Assembly (NCBI GenBank): GCA_963771015.1 | Contig: CAVYRN010000002.1 | Span: forward strand, 68,043 to 132,042 | Length of the DNA: 64,000 nt | Direction: 5' to 3' | Source: CAVSJJ01 sp963771015 | GTDB lineage: Bacteria > Actinomycetota > Actinomycetes > Actinomycetales > Dermatophilaceae | In this document: piece after piece, positions 24,303-33,337 of the stretch | How positions within the stretch are numbered: the first letter of the stretch is position 1 | Layout: each line of letters starts with the position of its first letter | The notes under the pieces: generated by a model | What the model saw: the letters and a program-made list of their open reading frames with translations, nothing else | What the model was told of the DNA's origin: nothing | Database searches by the model: none | Position numbers and translations under genes: made by a program

Positions 24303-25261
24303 GCGCCGTCACCCTCCGGTCCGTCGGCGCGCTCGGCGCCGACGAGCGCGCCGCCGTCACCGCCCTGGCCGCCCGAGCCGCCGCGGCCGACGGGATCGCC
24401 CCCCTCTCGGAGTCCTTCGTCATCGGCCTGCACCGGTCCGGGCGCGGCGAGGTCCGACACGTCCTCGGGTATGCCGCGGACGGTGGCGTCGCGGCCTACG
24501 GCCAGGTGGCCCCCGACGACGCGGCCGAGCTGGTCGTCGACCCGGACCGGCGCGGACAGGGCATCGGCCGTGAGCTCGCCGACCGGCTCGTCGACCAGGG
24601 CGCCGCCCGGGTCTGGGCGCACGGCGACCTGCCTGCCGCACGGACCCTCGCCGCGGGCCGGGGGTGGCGCCGCGTTCGCGACCTCTACCTCATGCAGCGC
24701 CCGCTCACCGCCGCCGATGCCGGACCGGTCGAGCTCCCGGCGGGGTTCGCGGCGCGGGCCTTCGCCCCCGGCGCCGACGACGAGGCGTGGGTCGAGACCA
24801 ACGGCGCCGCCTTCGCCGAGCATCCGGAGCAGGGCCGGCTGCGGATCGAGGACCTCCACGAGCGGATGAGGCTGCCCTGGTTCGAGGCGGCCGGGCTCAT
24901 CGTCGTCGAGGACGTCCGGCGCGGCCCCGGGGCCCCGGCGATCGCGGCGTTCCACTGGACCAAGGTCGAGCCGGGCGACGCCGGCCCGGGACAGGACCGA
25001 CCCGGGTCGGGTGGGGCCCCCGACCCTGACGAGGGTGCGGTGGCCGGCCCGAGCGGCGAGGTCTACGTCCTCGGCGTGCATCCGGCATACCAGGGGCGCG
25101 GGCTCGCCGGCCCGGTGACCCGGCTCGGCCTGGCCCACCTCGCCCGCCGGGGCCTGGCCCGGGTCCACCTCTACGTCGACGGCGACAACGTCCCGGCCCG
25201 CCGGACGTACGCCCGGCTCGGGTTCGTCGATGCCTCCGTCGACGTCATGTATGCCGCGTAG
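24299..25261 (+). CDS. mshD: mycothiol synthase (MshD)
   Basis: MshD acetylates Cys-GlcN-Ins to finish mycothiol. The 320-residue protein has two GNAT acetyltransferase domains; the acetyl-CoA loops are visible as VDPDRRGQGIGRELADRL in the first and VHPAYQGRGLAGPVTRLGL in the second, and the C-terminus has HLYVDGDNVPARRTYARLGF. No ATG or GTG lies near the expected start; CTG at 24299, overlapping the glnR stop (CTGA), is the best candidate and would couple translation to glnR. An insertion of Gly/Pro/Asp-rich sequence follows HWTKVEPGDAG. Confidence 0.92.
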   Translation: MSAVTLRSVGALGADERAAVTALAARAAAADGIAPLSESFVIGLHRSGRGEVRHVLGYAADGGVAAYGQVAPDDAAELVVDPDRRGQGIGRELADRLVDQGAARVWAHGDLPAARTLAAGRGWRRVRDLYLMQRPLTAADAGPVELPAGFAARAFAPGADDEAWVETNGAAFAEHPEQGRLRIEDLHERMRLPWFEAAGLIVVEDVRRGPGAPAIAAFHWTKVEPGDAGPGQDRPGSGGAPDPDEGAVAGPSGEVYVLGVHPAYQGRGLAGPVTRLGLAHLARRGLARVHLYVDGDNVPARRTYARLGFVDASVDVMYAA

Positions 25262-25373
25262 CGGCCCCGTCTGAGGCCGTCGCGGCGTGCCGTGGTCCAT
25301 GGCACCCCGGGGCCTCCTGCGACGGCCGACGGGTCGCTCGCCGCCTCGTTGCCGACCTGCGAGGATGGGGTGC

Positions 25374-27701
25374 ATGACCGCATCCGAGCACGCGACGGCC
25401 GAGGGTCTGGCCGAGGTGCTGGCCGACGGACCGGTGGACACCGCCGCCCAGCGCGCCGCCGAGGCGGGCCTCGTACCCGACATCTCGATCGCCAGCTCGT
25501 CGGTCTCCCCGGGGATGCTCGCGCCGCAGCCGCGCTCGGCCGACGGCCGGTTCATCCGGGTCGTCGGGACCCCGCCGGTCGAGGAGGACGGCCTGCCCTC
25601 CGACCGGTTCCTCGACCGCGAGATCTCCTGGCTGCAGTTCAACGAGCGGGTGCTCCAGCTCGCGGCGGACGAGAACGTGCCGCTGCTCGAGCGGTGCCGC
25701 TACCTCGCCATCTTCACGTCCAACCTCGACGAGTTCTTCATGGTCCGCGTCGCCGGCCTCAAGCGACGCATCGCCACCGGCATCGCCGTCCGGTCCGCCT
25801 CCGGGCTGGAACCGCGCGAGGTGCTCGAGCAGGTGTCGCTGGTCAGCCACGAGCTGCTCGACCTGCAGGCGCAGGTCTACCGTCAGCAGGTCAAGCCCGC
25901 CCTCGAGGAGGAGGGCGTCAACATCGTCCGCTGGGACGAGCTGTCCGACGACGAGCGCGAGACCCTGCGCACGCTCTTCACCTACCAGATCTTCCCCGTC
26001 CTCACCCCGCTCGCCGTCGACCCGGCGCACCCCTTCCCGTACATCTCCGGGCTGTCGCTCAACCTCGCCGTCGTGCTCATCAACCCCAAGACCGACAAGG
26101 AGCACTTCGCCCGGGTCAAGGTGCCGCCGCTGCTGCCCCGGCTGCTGCGCGTCGAGCCACCGGCCGGCGAGTCACGGCTCGCCGACATGTACCGCACCCG
26201 GTTCGTCCCACTCGAGGACCTCATCGCGGCCCACCTCGACATGCTGTTCCCGGGGATGGAGATCCACGAGCACTACACGTTCCGGGTCACCCGCAACGAG
26301 GACCTCGAGGTCGAGGAGGACGACGCCGAGAACCTGCTCACCGCCCTGGAGCGCGAGCTGTCCCGGCGGCGGTTCGGCCCCCCGGTGCGTCTCGAGGTGG
26401 ACGCCGACATCGACGACCACGTCATGGACCTGCTCGTTCGCGAGCTCGGCGTCTCCGAGTCCGAGGTCTACCGGCTGCCGGCCCCGCTGGACCTGCGCGG
26501 GCTCAACATCATCGCCGACCTCGAGCGGTCGGACCTGCACTTCGGGGCCTTCGTCGCGCGGACGAACGGTGACCTCGCACCCACCGAGAGCGCCAAGGCC
26601 GGCGACATCTTCGCCGCGATCCGCAAGCAGGACGTCCTGCTCCAGCACCCGTACGACTCGTTCTCGACGTCGGTGCAGGCGTTCATCGAGCAGGCCGCCG
26701 CCGACCCCCGGGTGCTCGCGATCAAGCAGACGCTCTATCGGACGAGCGGCGACTCCCCCATCATCGACGCCCTCATCGACGCGGCCGACGCCGGCAAGCA
26801 GGTCGTCGCCGTCGTCGAGATCAAGGCCCGCTTCGACGAGCAGAACAACATCTCCTGGGCCCGCAAGCTCGAGCGAGCCGGCGTCCACGTCGTCTACGGC
26901 ATCGTCGGGCTCAAGACGCACTGCAAGCTCTGCCTCGTGGTCCGCAGCGAGGCAGAGGGGCTACGCAGGTACTGCCACGTCGGCACCGGCAACTACAACC
27001 CCAAGACGGCCCGGCTCTACGAGGATCTCGGGCTGCTCACCGTCGACCCCCAGGTCGGCGAGGACCTCACCCGGCTGTTCAACCAGCTCTCGGGCGTCGC
27101 CCCCCGCAGCAAGTTCAAGCGACTGCTCGTCGCCCCCCGATCGGTCCGCTCCGGGCTGGTCGAACGCATCGATCGCGAGATCGAGAACGAGAAGGCCCGC
27201 CCGGGCAGCGGCTACATCGGCTTCAAGGTGAACTCCATCGTCGACGAGCAGATCATCGACACCCTCTACCGGGCCTCCCAGGCCGGTGTCCGGGTCGAGC
27301 TGTGGGTCCGTGGCATCTGCGCGTTGCGACCGGGGGTGCCGGGCCTGTCCGAGAACATCGAGGTCAGGTCGATCCTCGGCCGGTTCCTCGAGCACTCCCG
27401 GGTCTACATCTTCGGCGGGGGCGGCGAGCCCGAGGCCCTCATCGGCAGCGCCGACATGATGCACCGCAACCTCGACCGCCGCGTCGAGGCGCTCGTCTCC
27501 ATCGCCGAGCCGGGGCACATCGAGCAGCTGCGGGACCTCATGCGGCGCGGGATGAGCGACGACTACGCCCACTGGCGGCTCGGCAGCGACGGCCGGTGGA
27601 GCCGGACGTACGTCGACGCGGACGGCACCCCGCTGGCGGACTCCCAGGAGGCCCTCATCGAGCTGCACGCCAAGCGCCGCCGCAAGGCCCGTCGCGGCTG
27701 A
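25374..27701 (+). CDS. ppk1: polyphosphate kinase 1
   Basis: Makes polyphosphate from ATP and runs in reverse. The 775-residue protein has an extended N-terminus, then DREISWLQFNERVL and FTSNLDEFFMVRVAGLKRR, and the two phospholipase-D-like active-site halves. The catalytic His that is phosphorylated is in YCHVGTGNYNPKTARLYED, about residue 534; the second block reads IGSADMMHRNLDRRVEA. ATG at 25374 has moderate upstream purines. The adjacent Nudix/phosphatase gene (mutT1-like) also follows ppk1 in M. tuberculosis. Its place between mshD and pstSCAB puts polyphosphate synthesis beside phosphate uptake. Confidence 0.96.
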   Translation: MTASEHATAEGLAEVLADGPVDTAAQRAAEAGLVPDISIASSSVSPGMLAPQPRSADGRFIRVVGTPPVEEDGLPSDRFLDREISWLQFNERVLQLAADENVPLLERCRYLAIFTSNLDEFFMVRVAGLKRRIATGIAVRSASGLEPREVLEQVSLVSHELLDLQAQVYRQQVKPALEEEGVNIVRWDELSDDERETLRTLFTYQIFPVLTPLAVDPAHPFPYISGLSLNLAVVLINPKTDKEHFARVKVPPLLPRLLRVEPPAGESRLADMYRTRFVPLEDLIAAHLDMLFPGMEIHEHYTFRVTRNEDLEVEEDDAENLLTALERELSRRRFGPPVRLEVDADIDDHVMDLLVRELGVSESEVYRLPAPLDLRGLNIIADLERSDLHFGAFVARTNGDLAPTESAKAGDIFAAIRKQDVLLQHPYDSFSTSVQAFIEQAAADPRVLAIKQTLYRTSGDSPIIDALIDAADAGKQVVAVVEIKARFDEQNNISWARKLERAGVHVVYGIVGLKTHCKLCLVVRSEAEGLRRYCHVGTGNYNPKTARLYEDLGLLTVDPQVGEDLTRLFNQLSGVAPRSKFKRLLVAPRSVRSGLVERIDREIENEKARPGSGYIGFKVNSIVDEQIIDTLYRASQAGVRVELWVRGICALRPGVPGLSENIEVRSILGRFLEHSRVYIFGGGGEPEALIGSADMMHRNLDRRVEALVSIAEPGHIEQLRDLMRRGMSDDYAHWRLGSDGRWSRTYVDADGTPLADSQEALIELHAKRRRKARRG

Positions 27702-27713
27702 CACCACGGACCC

Positions 27714-28799
27714 ATGTCGACCATCCCCGCGGCAGGCACGGTGCCCTGGCGCCGCCAGGACGGAAGCCTCGAGGTCGCCCTCGTCCACCGGGCCCGCTAC
27801 GACGACTGGTCGTGGGCCAAGGGCAAGCTCGACCCCGGCGAGGAGTGGGTGGTCGCCGCGGTGCGCGAGACCGCCGAGGAGACCGGCCTGGACGTCCGGC
27901 TGGGCCTGCCGCTTCCCCCCGCCGAGTACACCGTCCTCACCAAGGCCGGCGTGCCGGACCAGAAGGTCGTCCGCTACTGGGCCTCGCGGGTGACCGGCGG
28001 CCACGGACGGCTCGAGAACGAGATCGACGACATCGAGTGGCTCGACGTCCAGCTCGCCTACGACCGGCTCGACTACGCCCGCGACCGCGACCAGCTCCTC
28101 GCCATCGTCCGCGCCGACCAGAGCGGGACGCTCGACACCTGGCCGCTCGTCGTCGTCCGGCATGCCAAGGCGGTGCCCCGGTCGGCCTGGACCGACCCCG
28201 ACGACACGATCCGCCCGCTCGACGACGTCGGCGCCCAGCGCGCGGCCGAGCTCGCGCCGCTGCTCGCGGCATACGGCATCCGCCGTCTCGTCACCTCCCC
28301 GTCCATGCGCTGTGTCCAGACCCTCAAGCCGTATGCCACCTCGGCCAGGCTCCCGCTGCGCGCGCGCGGCGGGCTCTCCGAGGAGGGGTACGCCGCTGAC
28401 CCCGACCGAGCGGTGCACCACCTCGCCCGGGTCCTCGACCGGGGGAAGCCGACCGCCGTCTGCAGCCACGGCCCGGTGCTCCCCGACCTCGTCGGGGCGC
28501 TGCTGGAGCGGGTTCGCCCCGGGGACCCCGCCACCGACGCCGCGGGCGGGACCGGCACGGGCGCGGACACCGGCAGCGCCAGGACCGCCACCGGCAGCGG
28601 CGCTCACGCCGACTCCTCGACCGATCCCGCCACGGATCCCGCCACCGGCCCGGCACCCGACCCAGCGGCCGACGCCGTCGCTCGGACGCTGATCGAGGCG
28701 CGCGATGACAAGCTCGACAAGGGCGAGGCGATGGTGTGCCACGTCGTCGGGCGGGGGCCGGCCGCCCGGGTCGTGGCCGTCGAGCGGCACCGGGTCTGA
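27714..28799 (+). CDS. mutT1: Nudix hydrolase fused to histidine phosphatase (MutT1-like)
   Basis: A 361-residue two-domain protein. Residues 1-130 are a Nudix hydrolase (AGTVPWRRQDG; Nudix box GKLDPGEEWVVAAVRETAEE followed by TG). Residues 140-360 are a histidine phosphatase (VVRHAKAVPRSAW, LVTSPSMRCVQTLKPY, CSHGPVLPDLVGALL). M. tuberculosis MutT1 (Rv2985, next to ppk1) has this fusion and cleans 8-oxo-GTP from the pool and hydrolyses dinucleoside polyphosphates. A low-complexity Thr/Gly/Ala/Asp insert (GTGTGADTGSARTATGSGAH and following) splits the phosphatase domain. It starts 12 bases after ppk1, so they form an operon. Confidence 0.92.
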   Translation: MSTIPAAGTVPWRRQDGSLEVALVHRARYDDWSWAKGKLDPGEEWVVAAVRETAEETGLDVRLGLPLPPAEYTVLTKAGVPDQKVVRYWASRVTGGHGRLENEIDDIEWLDVQLAYDRLDYARDRDQLLAIVRADQSGTLDTWPLVVVRHAKAVPRSAWTDPDDTIRPLDDVGAQRAAELAPLLAAYGIRRLVTSPSMRCVQTLKPYATSARLPLRARGGLSEEGYAADPDRAVHHLARVLDRGKPTAVCSHGPVLPDLVGALLERVRPGDPATDAAGGTGTGADTGSARTATGSGAHADSSTDPATDPATGPAPDPAADAVARTLIEARDDKLDKGEAMVCHVVGRGPAARVVAVERHRV

Positions 28800-28895
28800 G
28801 CTCGCGGCTACCCAGGGTCCACCCCCCGGTCCGCCCGCCGGACGCATACCCACCGGCCGGGTCTCCTGACCCGCTCGTTCTGCGGCGTTCGAAAT

Positions 28896-28928
28896 CTCCG
28901 GCCATCGTTCACCCCCCGTTAACCCTGA
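28896..28928 (+). promoter_or_regulatory. PHO box upstream of pstS
   Basis: Three 11-base units, CTCCGGCCATC, GTTCACCCCCC and GTTAACCCTGA, 134 bases before the pstS start. The unit size and GTTCACC core match actinobacterial phosphate-regulator sites, and the first two units copy the last two of the senX3-phoU box almost base for base. Expected to be bound by the RegX3 protein encoded at 4318-4998. Confidence 0.82.
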
Positions 28929-29061
28929 GCGGGCCGGCACGTCACCCGTGCTCCCTACCGTCACGGTGTCGGACATCGCGGTCCGACGCTTCTGCCCCCT
29001 GCCTTCCATTCTTTCGACTGGTTCCACCCGGGAACCGGTTCGACTTCAGAAGAGGTACACA

Positions 29062-30174
29062 GTGAAGAATCAGCGTCTCGGCCAGATGGCGGCGCTCGCC
29101 CTCGTGGGTTCGCTCAGCCTCGCGGCGTGTGGGTCCGCGACGAACTCCGACGCCACGTCCTCCTCGGGCGGCGCCACCAGCTCAAGCGCCTGCGCCGGTG
29201 CCGGCAACCTGACGGCGGCGGGCTCCACCGCCCAGCAGAACGCCATGGCCCAGGCCACCGCCGGATACAAGACGGCGTGCGGCGCCGAGGTCTCCTACAA
29301 CGGCACCGGCTCGGGTGCGGGCATCACCTCCTTCCTCACCAAGCAGGTCGACTTCGCCGGGTCCGACTCGGCGCTCAACCCGCAGGGCAAGGACGGCGAC
29401 GAGATCGCCAAGGCCAAGGAGGCCTGCGGCTCCGACGCGTGGGACCTGCCGATGATCACCGGCCCCATCGCCGTCGCCTACAACGTCAAGGGCCTCGACA
29501 AGCTCGTCCTCACCCCGTCGGTCACCGCGAAGATCTTCAGCGGCAAGATCACCAAGTGGAACGACCCGGCCATCGCGGCGATCAACTCGGGCACCACGCT
29601 GCCGAACGAGACCATCGCGGTCTTCTTCCGCTCCGACTCCTCGGGCACGACGGACAACTTCACCAACTACATGAACACCGCCGCCCCGACCGACTGGCCG
29701 GACGCCCACGGCAAGGAGTGGCCCGGCAAGGTGGGCCAGGGCAAGCAGGGCAACCCCGGCGTCGGCCAGGGCATCCAGGGCACCGAGGGCGGCATCGGCT
29801 ATGTCGAGTGGTCCTTCGCGATCCAGAACAAGCTCTCGATGGCCGAGATCGACAACGGCTCGGGCCCGGTGGCGCTCACCGCGGAGTCGGCCGGCAAGGC
29901 CATCGCGGCGGCGACGGTCAAGGGCACCGGCAACGACCTGGCGCTCAAGATCGACTACGCGACGAAGGCCCCCGGCGCATACCCGATCGTCCTGGTCACC
30001 TACGAGATCGCCTGCTCGACGTACGCTGACCCCACCAAGGGCGCGGCCGTCAAGGCGTTCCTCTCCTACATGGCCTCGCCGGACTACCAGAACACGCTGA
30101 CCTCCATCGGGTCCGCCCCGCTCCCGTCGGAGATCCAGACCAAGGTCGCCGCGGCCATCGACGCCATCAAGTGA
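29062..30174 (+). CDS. pstS: phosphate-binding lipoprotein PstS
   Basis: Extracytoplasmic phosphate receptor of the high-affinity ABC transporter. The 370-residue precursor has a lipoprotein signal ending LSLAAC (lipobox Cys near residue 20) and a Ser/Thr-rich linker. The family phosphate-contact blocks are AGSTAQQNAM, YNGTGSGAGITSFLTKQVDF, RSDSSGTTDNFTNYM and TEGGIGYVEWSFA. GTG at 29062 with AGAGG upstream. A 262-base leader holds the PHO box. The strong hairpin after the gene probably limits read-through so that PstS is made in excess over PstCAB. Confidence 0.97.
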   Translation: MKNQRLGQMAALALVGSLSLAACGSATNSDATSSSGGATSSSACAGAGNLTAAGSTAQQNAMAQATAGYKTACGAEVSYNGTGSGAGITSFLTKQVDFAGSDSALNPQGKDGDEIAKAKEACGSDAWDLPMITGPIAVAYNVKGLDKLVLTPSVTAKIFSGKITKWNDPAIAAINSGTTLPNETIAVFFRSDSSGTTDNFTNYMNTAAPTDWPDAHGKEWPGKVGQGKQGNPGVGQGIQGTEGGIGYVEWSFAIQNKLSMAEIDNGSGPVALTAESAGKAIAAATVKGTGNDLALKIDYATKAPGAYPIVLVTYEIACSTYADPTKGAAVKAFLSYMASPDYQNTLTSIGSAPLPSEIQTKVAAAIDAIK

Positions 30175-30225
30175 CAACGGCGTCGTCCGCGAACGGCACG
30201 CAGCACCACGACTGACCACGACGAC

Positions 30226-30263
30226 GTCCGCGGGGCAACCGGTAGACCCGGTGCCCCGCGGAC
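30226..30263 (+). terminator. hairpin between pstS and pstC (terminator/attenuator)
   Basis: GTCCGCGGGGCA at 30226 and its complement ending at 30263 form a 12-bp stem, with a further ACCGG/CCGGT pairing inside. Fifty-two bases after the pstS stop and 44 before pstC. Placement suggests partial termination within the operon. Confidence 0.7.
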
Positions 30264-30306
30264 GTATGCCCAGGACTGAACGACGGACCGAGCGAGGGAC
30301 CACGGC

Positions 30307-31326
30307 ATGAGGGAGACGTCGAGCACCACCGGGACCGACGTCGCCGACGCGACGCCGAGCCCGGACGGCCCGAGCCCCCTGAGGGCCGACCCGATGAGCA
30401 CCGGGCGGCTCGGGGACCGGATCTTCGGCGCCGCGGCGACCGGCGCGGGCCTCATCGTCGTCGTCATCGTCACCCTCGTGGCCGTGTTCCTCCTCGGCCA
30501 GGCCATCCCGGCGCTGTCGGCGAACCACGAGAACTTCCTCACCTCGTCCACCTGGCGCACCAGCCAGCCGATGGCCTTCGGGATCGCCGCGATGCTGTGG
30601 GCCACGGTGGCGTCCTCCCTCGTGGCGCTCTTCGTGGCCGTGCCCTTCTCGGTGGCCATCGCGCTCTTCCTCACCCAGTACGCGCCCTCCTGGCTGGCCA
30701 AGCCGGCCGCCGCCCTCATCGACCTGCTCGCCGCGGTCCCCTCGATCGTCTACGGGCTGTGGGGCGGCTACGTCGTGGCGCAGAAGTGGGCGCCCATCCA
30801 GGAGGGCATCTCCTCGGCGTTCGGCTGGATCCCGTTCTTCAACAAGGCCGAGGGCATCACCGGCGGCAGCACGATCTTCTTCGTCGGGCTCGTCCTGTCC
30901 ATCATGATCCTGCCGATCGTCACGGCCCTGTCCCGCGAGGTGTTCGCCCAGACCCCCATCGCCCACAAGGAGGGGGCCTACGCCCTCGGGGCGACGAAGT
31001 GGGAGATGATCCGCACCGCCGTCCTGCCCTTCGGACGACCCGGCGTCATCAGCGCCTCGATGCTCGGCCTCGGCCGCGCCCTCGGCGAGACGATCGCCGT
31101 GCTGATGATCCTCTCCTCGCTCCCCCAGGGGGCGCCGTGGAGCTGGTCGCTCTTCAACGGCGGATCGACATTCGCGTCGAAGATCGCCGGCGCCGCCGCC
31201 GAGTTCACCGGGGGACTGTCCACCGGGGCCTACATCGCCGCCGGCCTCGTCCTGTTCGTCCTCACCTTCGTCGTCAACGCCATTGCCCGGGTCATCATCG
31301 AGCGCCGGAAGGCCTTCACCGAATGA
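30307..31326 (+). CDS. pstC: phosphate ABC transporter permease PstC
   Basis: One of the two membrane subunits of the Pst importer. The 339-residue protein has a cytoplasmic N-tail, about six membrane helices beginning LIVVVIVTLVAVFLLGQAIP, and the ABC-permease EAA loop EGAYALGATKWEMIRTAVLP contacting PstB. LLAAVPSIVYGLWG and GRALGETIAVLMI are typical of the family. The ATG at 30307 is the first in frame. The stop overlaps the pstA start (ATGA). Confidence 0.96.
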   Translation: MRETSSTTGTDVADATPSPDGPSPLRADPMSTGRLGDRIFGAAATGAGLIVVVIVTLVAVFLLGQAIPALSANHENFLTSSTWRTSQPMAFGIAAMLWATVASSLVALFVAVPFSVAIALFLTQYAPSWLAKPAAALIDLLAAVPSIVYGLWGGYVVAQKWAPIQEGISSAFGWIPFFNKAEGITGGSTIFFVGLVLSIMILPIVTALSREVFAQTPIAHKEGAYALGATKWEMIRTAVLPFGRPGVISASMLGLGRALGETIAVLMILSSLPQGAPWSWSLFNGGSTFASKIAGAAAEFTGGLSTGAYIAAGLVLFVLTFVVNAIARVIIERRKAFTE

Positions 31327-32252
31327 GCACGACCACCGCCACCGAGGCCACGGCCACGGCCACGGCCACGGCACCGGACTTCGTCCATCGGTCCGGCTCG
31401 CGCGGCCTGAAGAACACCCTGGCCACCGTCATCGTGTGGGCGGCCTTCCTCGTCGCCCTCATCCCGCTCGCGTGGATCATGTGGGTCGTCCTCAGCAGGG
31501 GCCTTCACGTCGTGCTGTCCTCGACCTGGTGGCAGAAGGACCAGTCCGGCGCCCTGCCCCCTGGCTTCGACAGCAGCGTCCGCGGCGGACGGCACGCCGT
31601 CGTCGGGACCCTGCTCATGTCGCTGCTCACGTCCGTCATCGCGATCCCCATCGCGATCCTCACCGCGATCTACCTCGTCGAGTACGGCAGGGGCAAGACC
31701 GCGCGCGTGGTCAGCTTCATGGTCGACATCCTCAGCGGGATCCCGTCCATCGTGGCCGCGCTCTTCATCTTCGCGGCCTGGGTGACGACCTTCGGCCTCA
31801 AGCTCATCCCGGCCTGCGCCTCGTTCGCGTTGGCGATGCTCATGATCCCGGTCGTCACCCGCTCGACCGAGGAGATGCTCAAGCTCGTCCCCAACGAGCT
31901 GCGGGAGGCGTCGTACGCCCTCGGCGTGCCCAAGTGGCGCACCATCGTCAAGGTCGTCCTGCCGACCGCGTTCTCGGGCATCATCACCGGCGCCCTGCTC
32001 GGCTTCGCCCGCGTCGCCGGCGAGACGGCCCCGCTGCTGCTGCTCGCGGCATACAGTCCCTATCTCAACGAGAACCTCTTCGGCGGGTCGATGGCCGCCC
32101 TGCCGACGCTCATCAACAACCAGTACCTCAACATCGCCGACCCGGTGAGCGCCGAGCGCGTCTGGGGAGCGGCGGCCACCCTCATCCTCCTCGTCCTCGT
32201 CATCAACCTCCTCGGTCGCTTCGTCGGGCGGTTCGCCAAGGTCAAGGGCTGA
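31323..32252 (+). CDS. pstA: phosphate ABC transporter permease PstA
   Basis: The second membrane subunit. The 309-residue protein starts with a Thr/Ala repeat tail (MSTTTATEATATATATAP), then six helices from TVIVWAAFLVALIPLAWIMW. Family blocks are DILSGIPSIVAALFIF, LREASYALGVPKWRTIVKVV (EAA loop) and GFARVAGETAPLLLLA. Translationally coupled to pstC. A 15-base tandem repeat begins three bases after the stop. Confidence 0.96.
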   Translation: MSTTTATEATATATATAPDFVHRSGSRGLKNTLATVIVWAAFLVALIPLAWIMWVVLSRGLHVVLSSTWWQKDQSGALPPGFDSSVRGGRHAVVGTLLMSLLTSVIAIPIAILTAIYLVEYGRGKTARVVSFMVDILSGIPSIVAALFIFAAWVTTFGLKLIPACASFALAMLMIPVVTRSTEEMLKLVPNELREASYALGVPKWRTIVKVVLPTAFSGIITGALLGFARVAGETAPLLLLAAYSPYLNENLFGGSMAALPTLINNQYLNIADPVSAERVWGAAATLILLVLVINLLGRFVGRFAKVKG

Positions 32253-32255
32253 CCG

Positions 32256-32315
32256 CCACACCAACACCGACCACACCGACACCGACCACACCGACACCGA
32301 CCACACCGACACCGC
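32256..32315. repeat. four 15-base tandem repeats between pstA and pstB
   Basis: Units CCACACCGACACCGA (32256, 32271, 32286, 32301) with single-base variants, starting immediately after the pstA stop and ending 48 bases before the pstB start. Confidence 0.9.
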
Positions 32316-32363
32316 GCCGACGACACCGGCATCGACCACCTCACCCAGGAGACGACACACCTC

Positions 32364-33140
32364 ATGGCCAAGCGCATCGACGTCAAGGACCTCGACATCT
32401 TCTACGGCGACTTCAAGGCCGTCGAGGGTGTGACCATGACCGTGGAGCCCCGCTCGGTCACCGCGTTCATCGGTCCGTCCGGCTGTGGCAAGTCGACGGT
32501 GCTGCGCACCCTCAACCGGATGCACGAGGTCATCCCGGGCGCCAGGGTCCACGGCAGCGTGCTGCTCGACGACCAGGACCTCTACGCCAAGAACGTCGAC
32601 CCCGTCGGCGTCCGCCGCACCGTCGGCATGGTGTTCCAGCGACCCAACCCGTTCCCGACGATGTCGATCCGCGACAACGTCGCCGCCGGGCTGAAGCTCA
32701 ACGGCATCAAGTCCAAGACGAAGGTCAACGAGATCGTCGAGAAGTCGCTGCGCGGCGCGAACCTGTGGACCGAGGTCAAGGACCGCCTCGACAAGCCCGG
32801 TGCCGGGCTGTCCGGCGGCCAGCAGCAGCGGCTGTGTATCGCCCGGGCCATCGCCGTCGAGCCCCAGGTGCTCCTCATGGACGAGCCGTGCTCGGCGCTC
32901 GACCCCATCTCCACGCTCGCCATCGAGGACCTCATCAACGAGCTGAAGAGCCGGTTCACCATCGTCATCGTCACCCACAACATGCAGCAGGCCGCTCGGG
33001 TGTCGGACCGGACGGCGTTCTTCAACCTCAAGGCGACCGGCGAGCCCGGGCGGCTCGTCGAGATCGACGACACCCACAAGATCTTCAACAACCCGACCCA
33101 GCAGGCCACTGAGGACTACATCTCCGGACGGTTCGGCTGA
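32364..33140 (+). CDS. pstB: phosphate ABC transporter ATPase PstB
   Basis: Drives phosphate import. The 258-residue ATPase has Walker A GPSGCGKST, the Q-loop FQRPNPFPTMSIRDN, the signature LSGGQQQRLCIARAIA, Walker B VLLMDEPCSALDP and the switch VTHNMQQAARVSD. It ends EDYISGRFG. Spaced 111 bases from pstA by a repeat, with its own RBS (AGGAGA at about 32348). The last codons and stop are the first copy of a five-unit tandem repeat. Confidence 0.97.
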   Translation: MAKRIDVKDLDIFYGDFKAVEGVTMTVEPRSVTAFIGPSGCGKSTVLRTLNRMHEVIPGARVHGSVLLDDQDLYAKNVDPVGVRRTVGMVFQRPNPFPTMSIRDNVAAGLKLNGIKSKTKVNEIVEKSLRGANLWTEVKDRLDKPGAGLSGGQQQRLCIARAIAVEPQVLLMDEPCSALDPISTLAIEDLINELKSRFTIVIVTHNMQQAARVSDRTAFFNLKATGEPGRLVEIDDTHKIFNNPTQQATEDYISGRFG

Positions 33141-33325
33141 GCGAGCTCACCCGTCCCCCCGGCTCCGCGGACGGTTCGGCTGAGCTTGCTCACCCGTCCC
33201 CCGGCTCCGCGGACGGTTCGGCTGAGCGCTCACCCGTCCCCCCGGCTCCGCGGACGGTTCGGCTGAGCTTGCTCACCCGTCCCCCCCGGCTCCGCGGACG
33301 GTTCGGCTGAGCTTGCTCACCCGGC
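33125..33325. repeat. five tandem 41-44 base repeats derived from the pstB 3' end, each with a hairpin
   Basis: Units begin CGGACGGTTCGGCTGAGC at 33125, 33168, 33210, 33251 and 33295 (last one partial). The first is the end of pstB including its TGA. In every unit the bases after GGCTGAGC form a small palindrome whose stem TGAGC/GCTCA is constant while the loop is GA, TT, nothing, TT and TT; an outer GGACGG/CCGTCC pairing encloses it in the full units. The array lies between the convergent pstB and pit genes and may act as a stacked bidirectional terminator. Confidence 0.85.
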
Positions 33326-33337
33326 ACAGCGGTGGGG

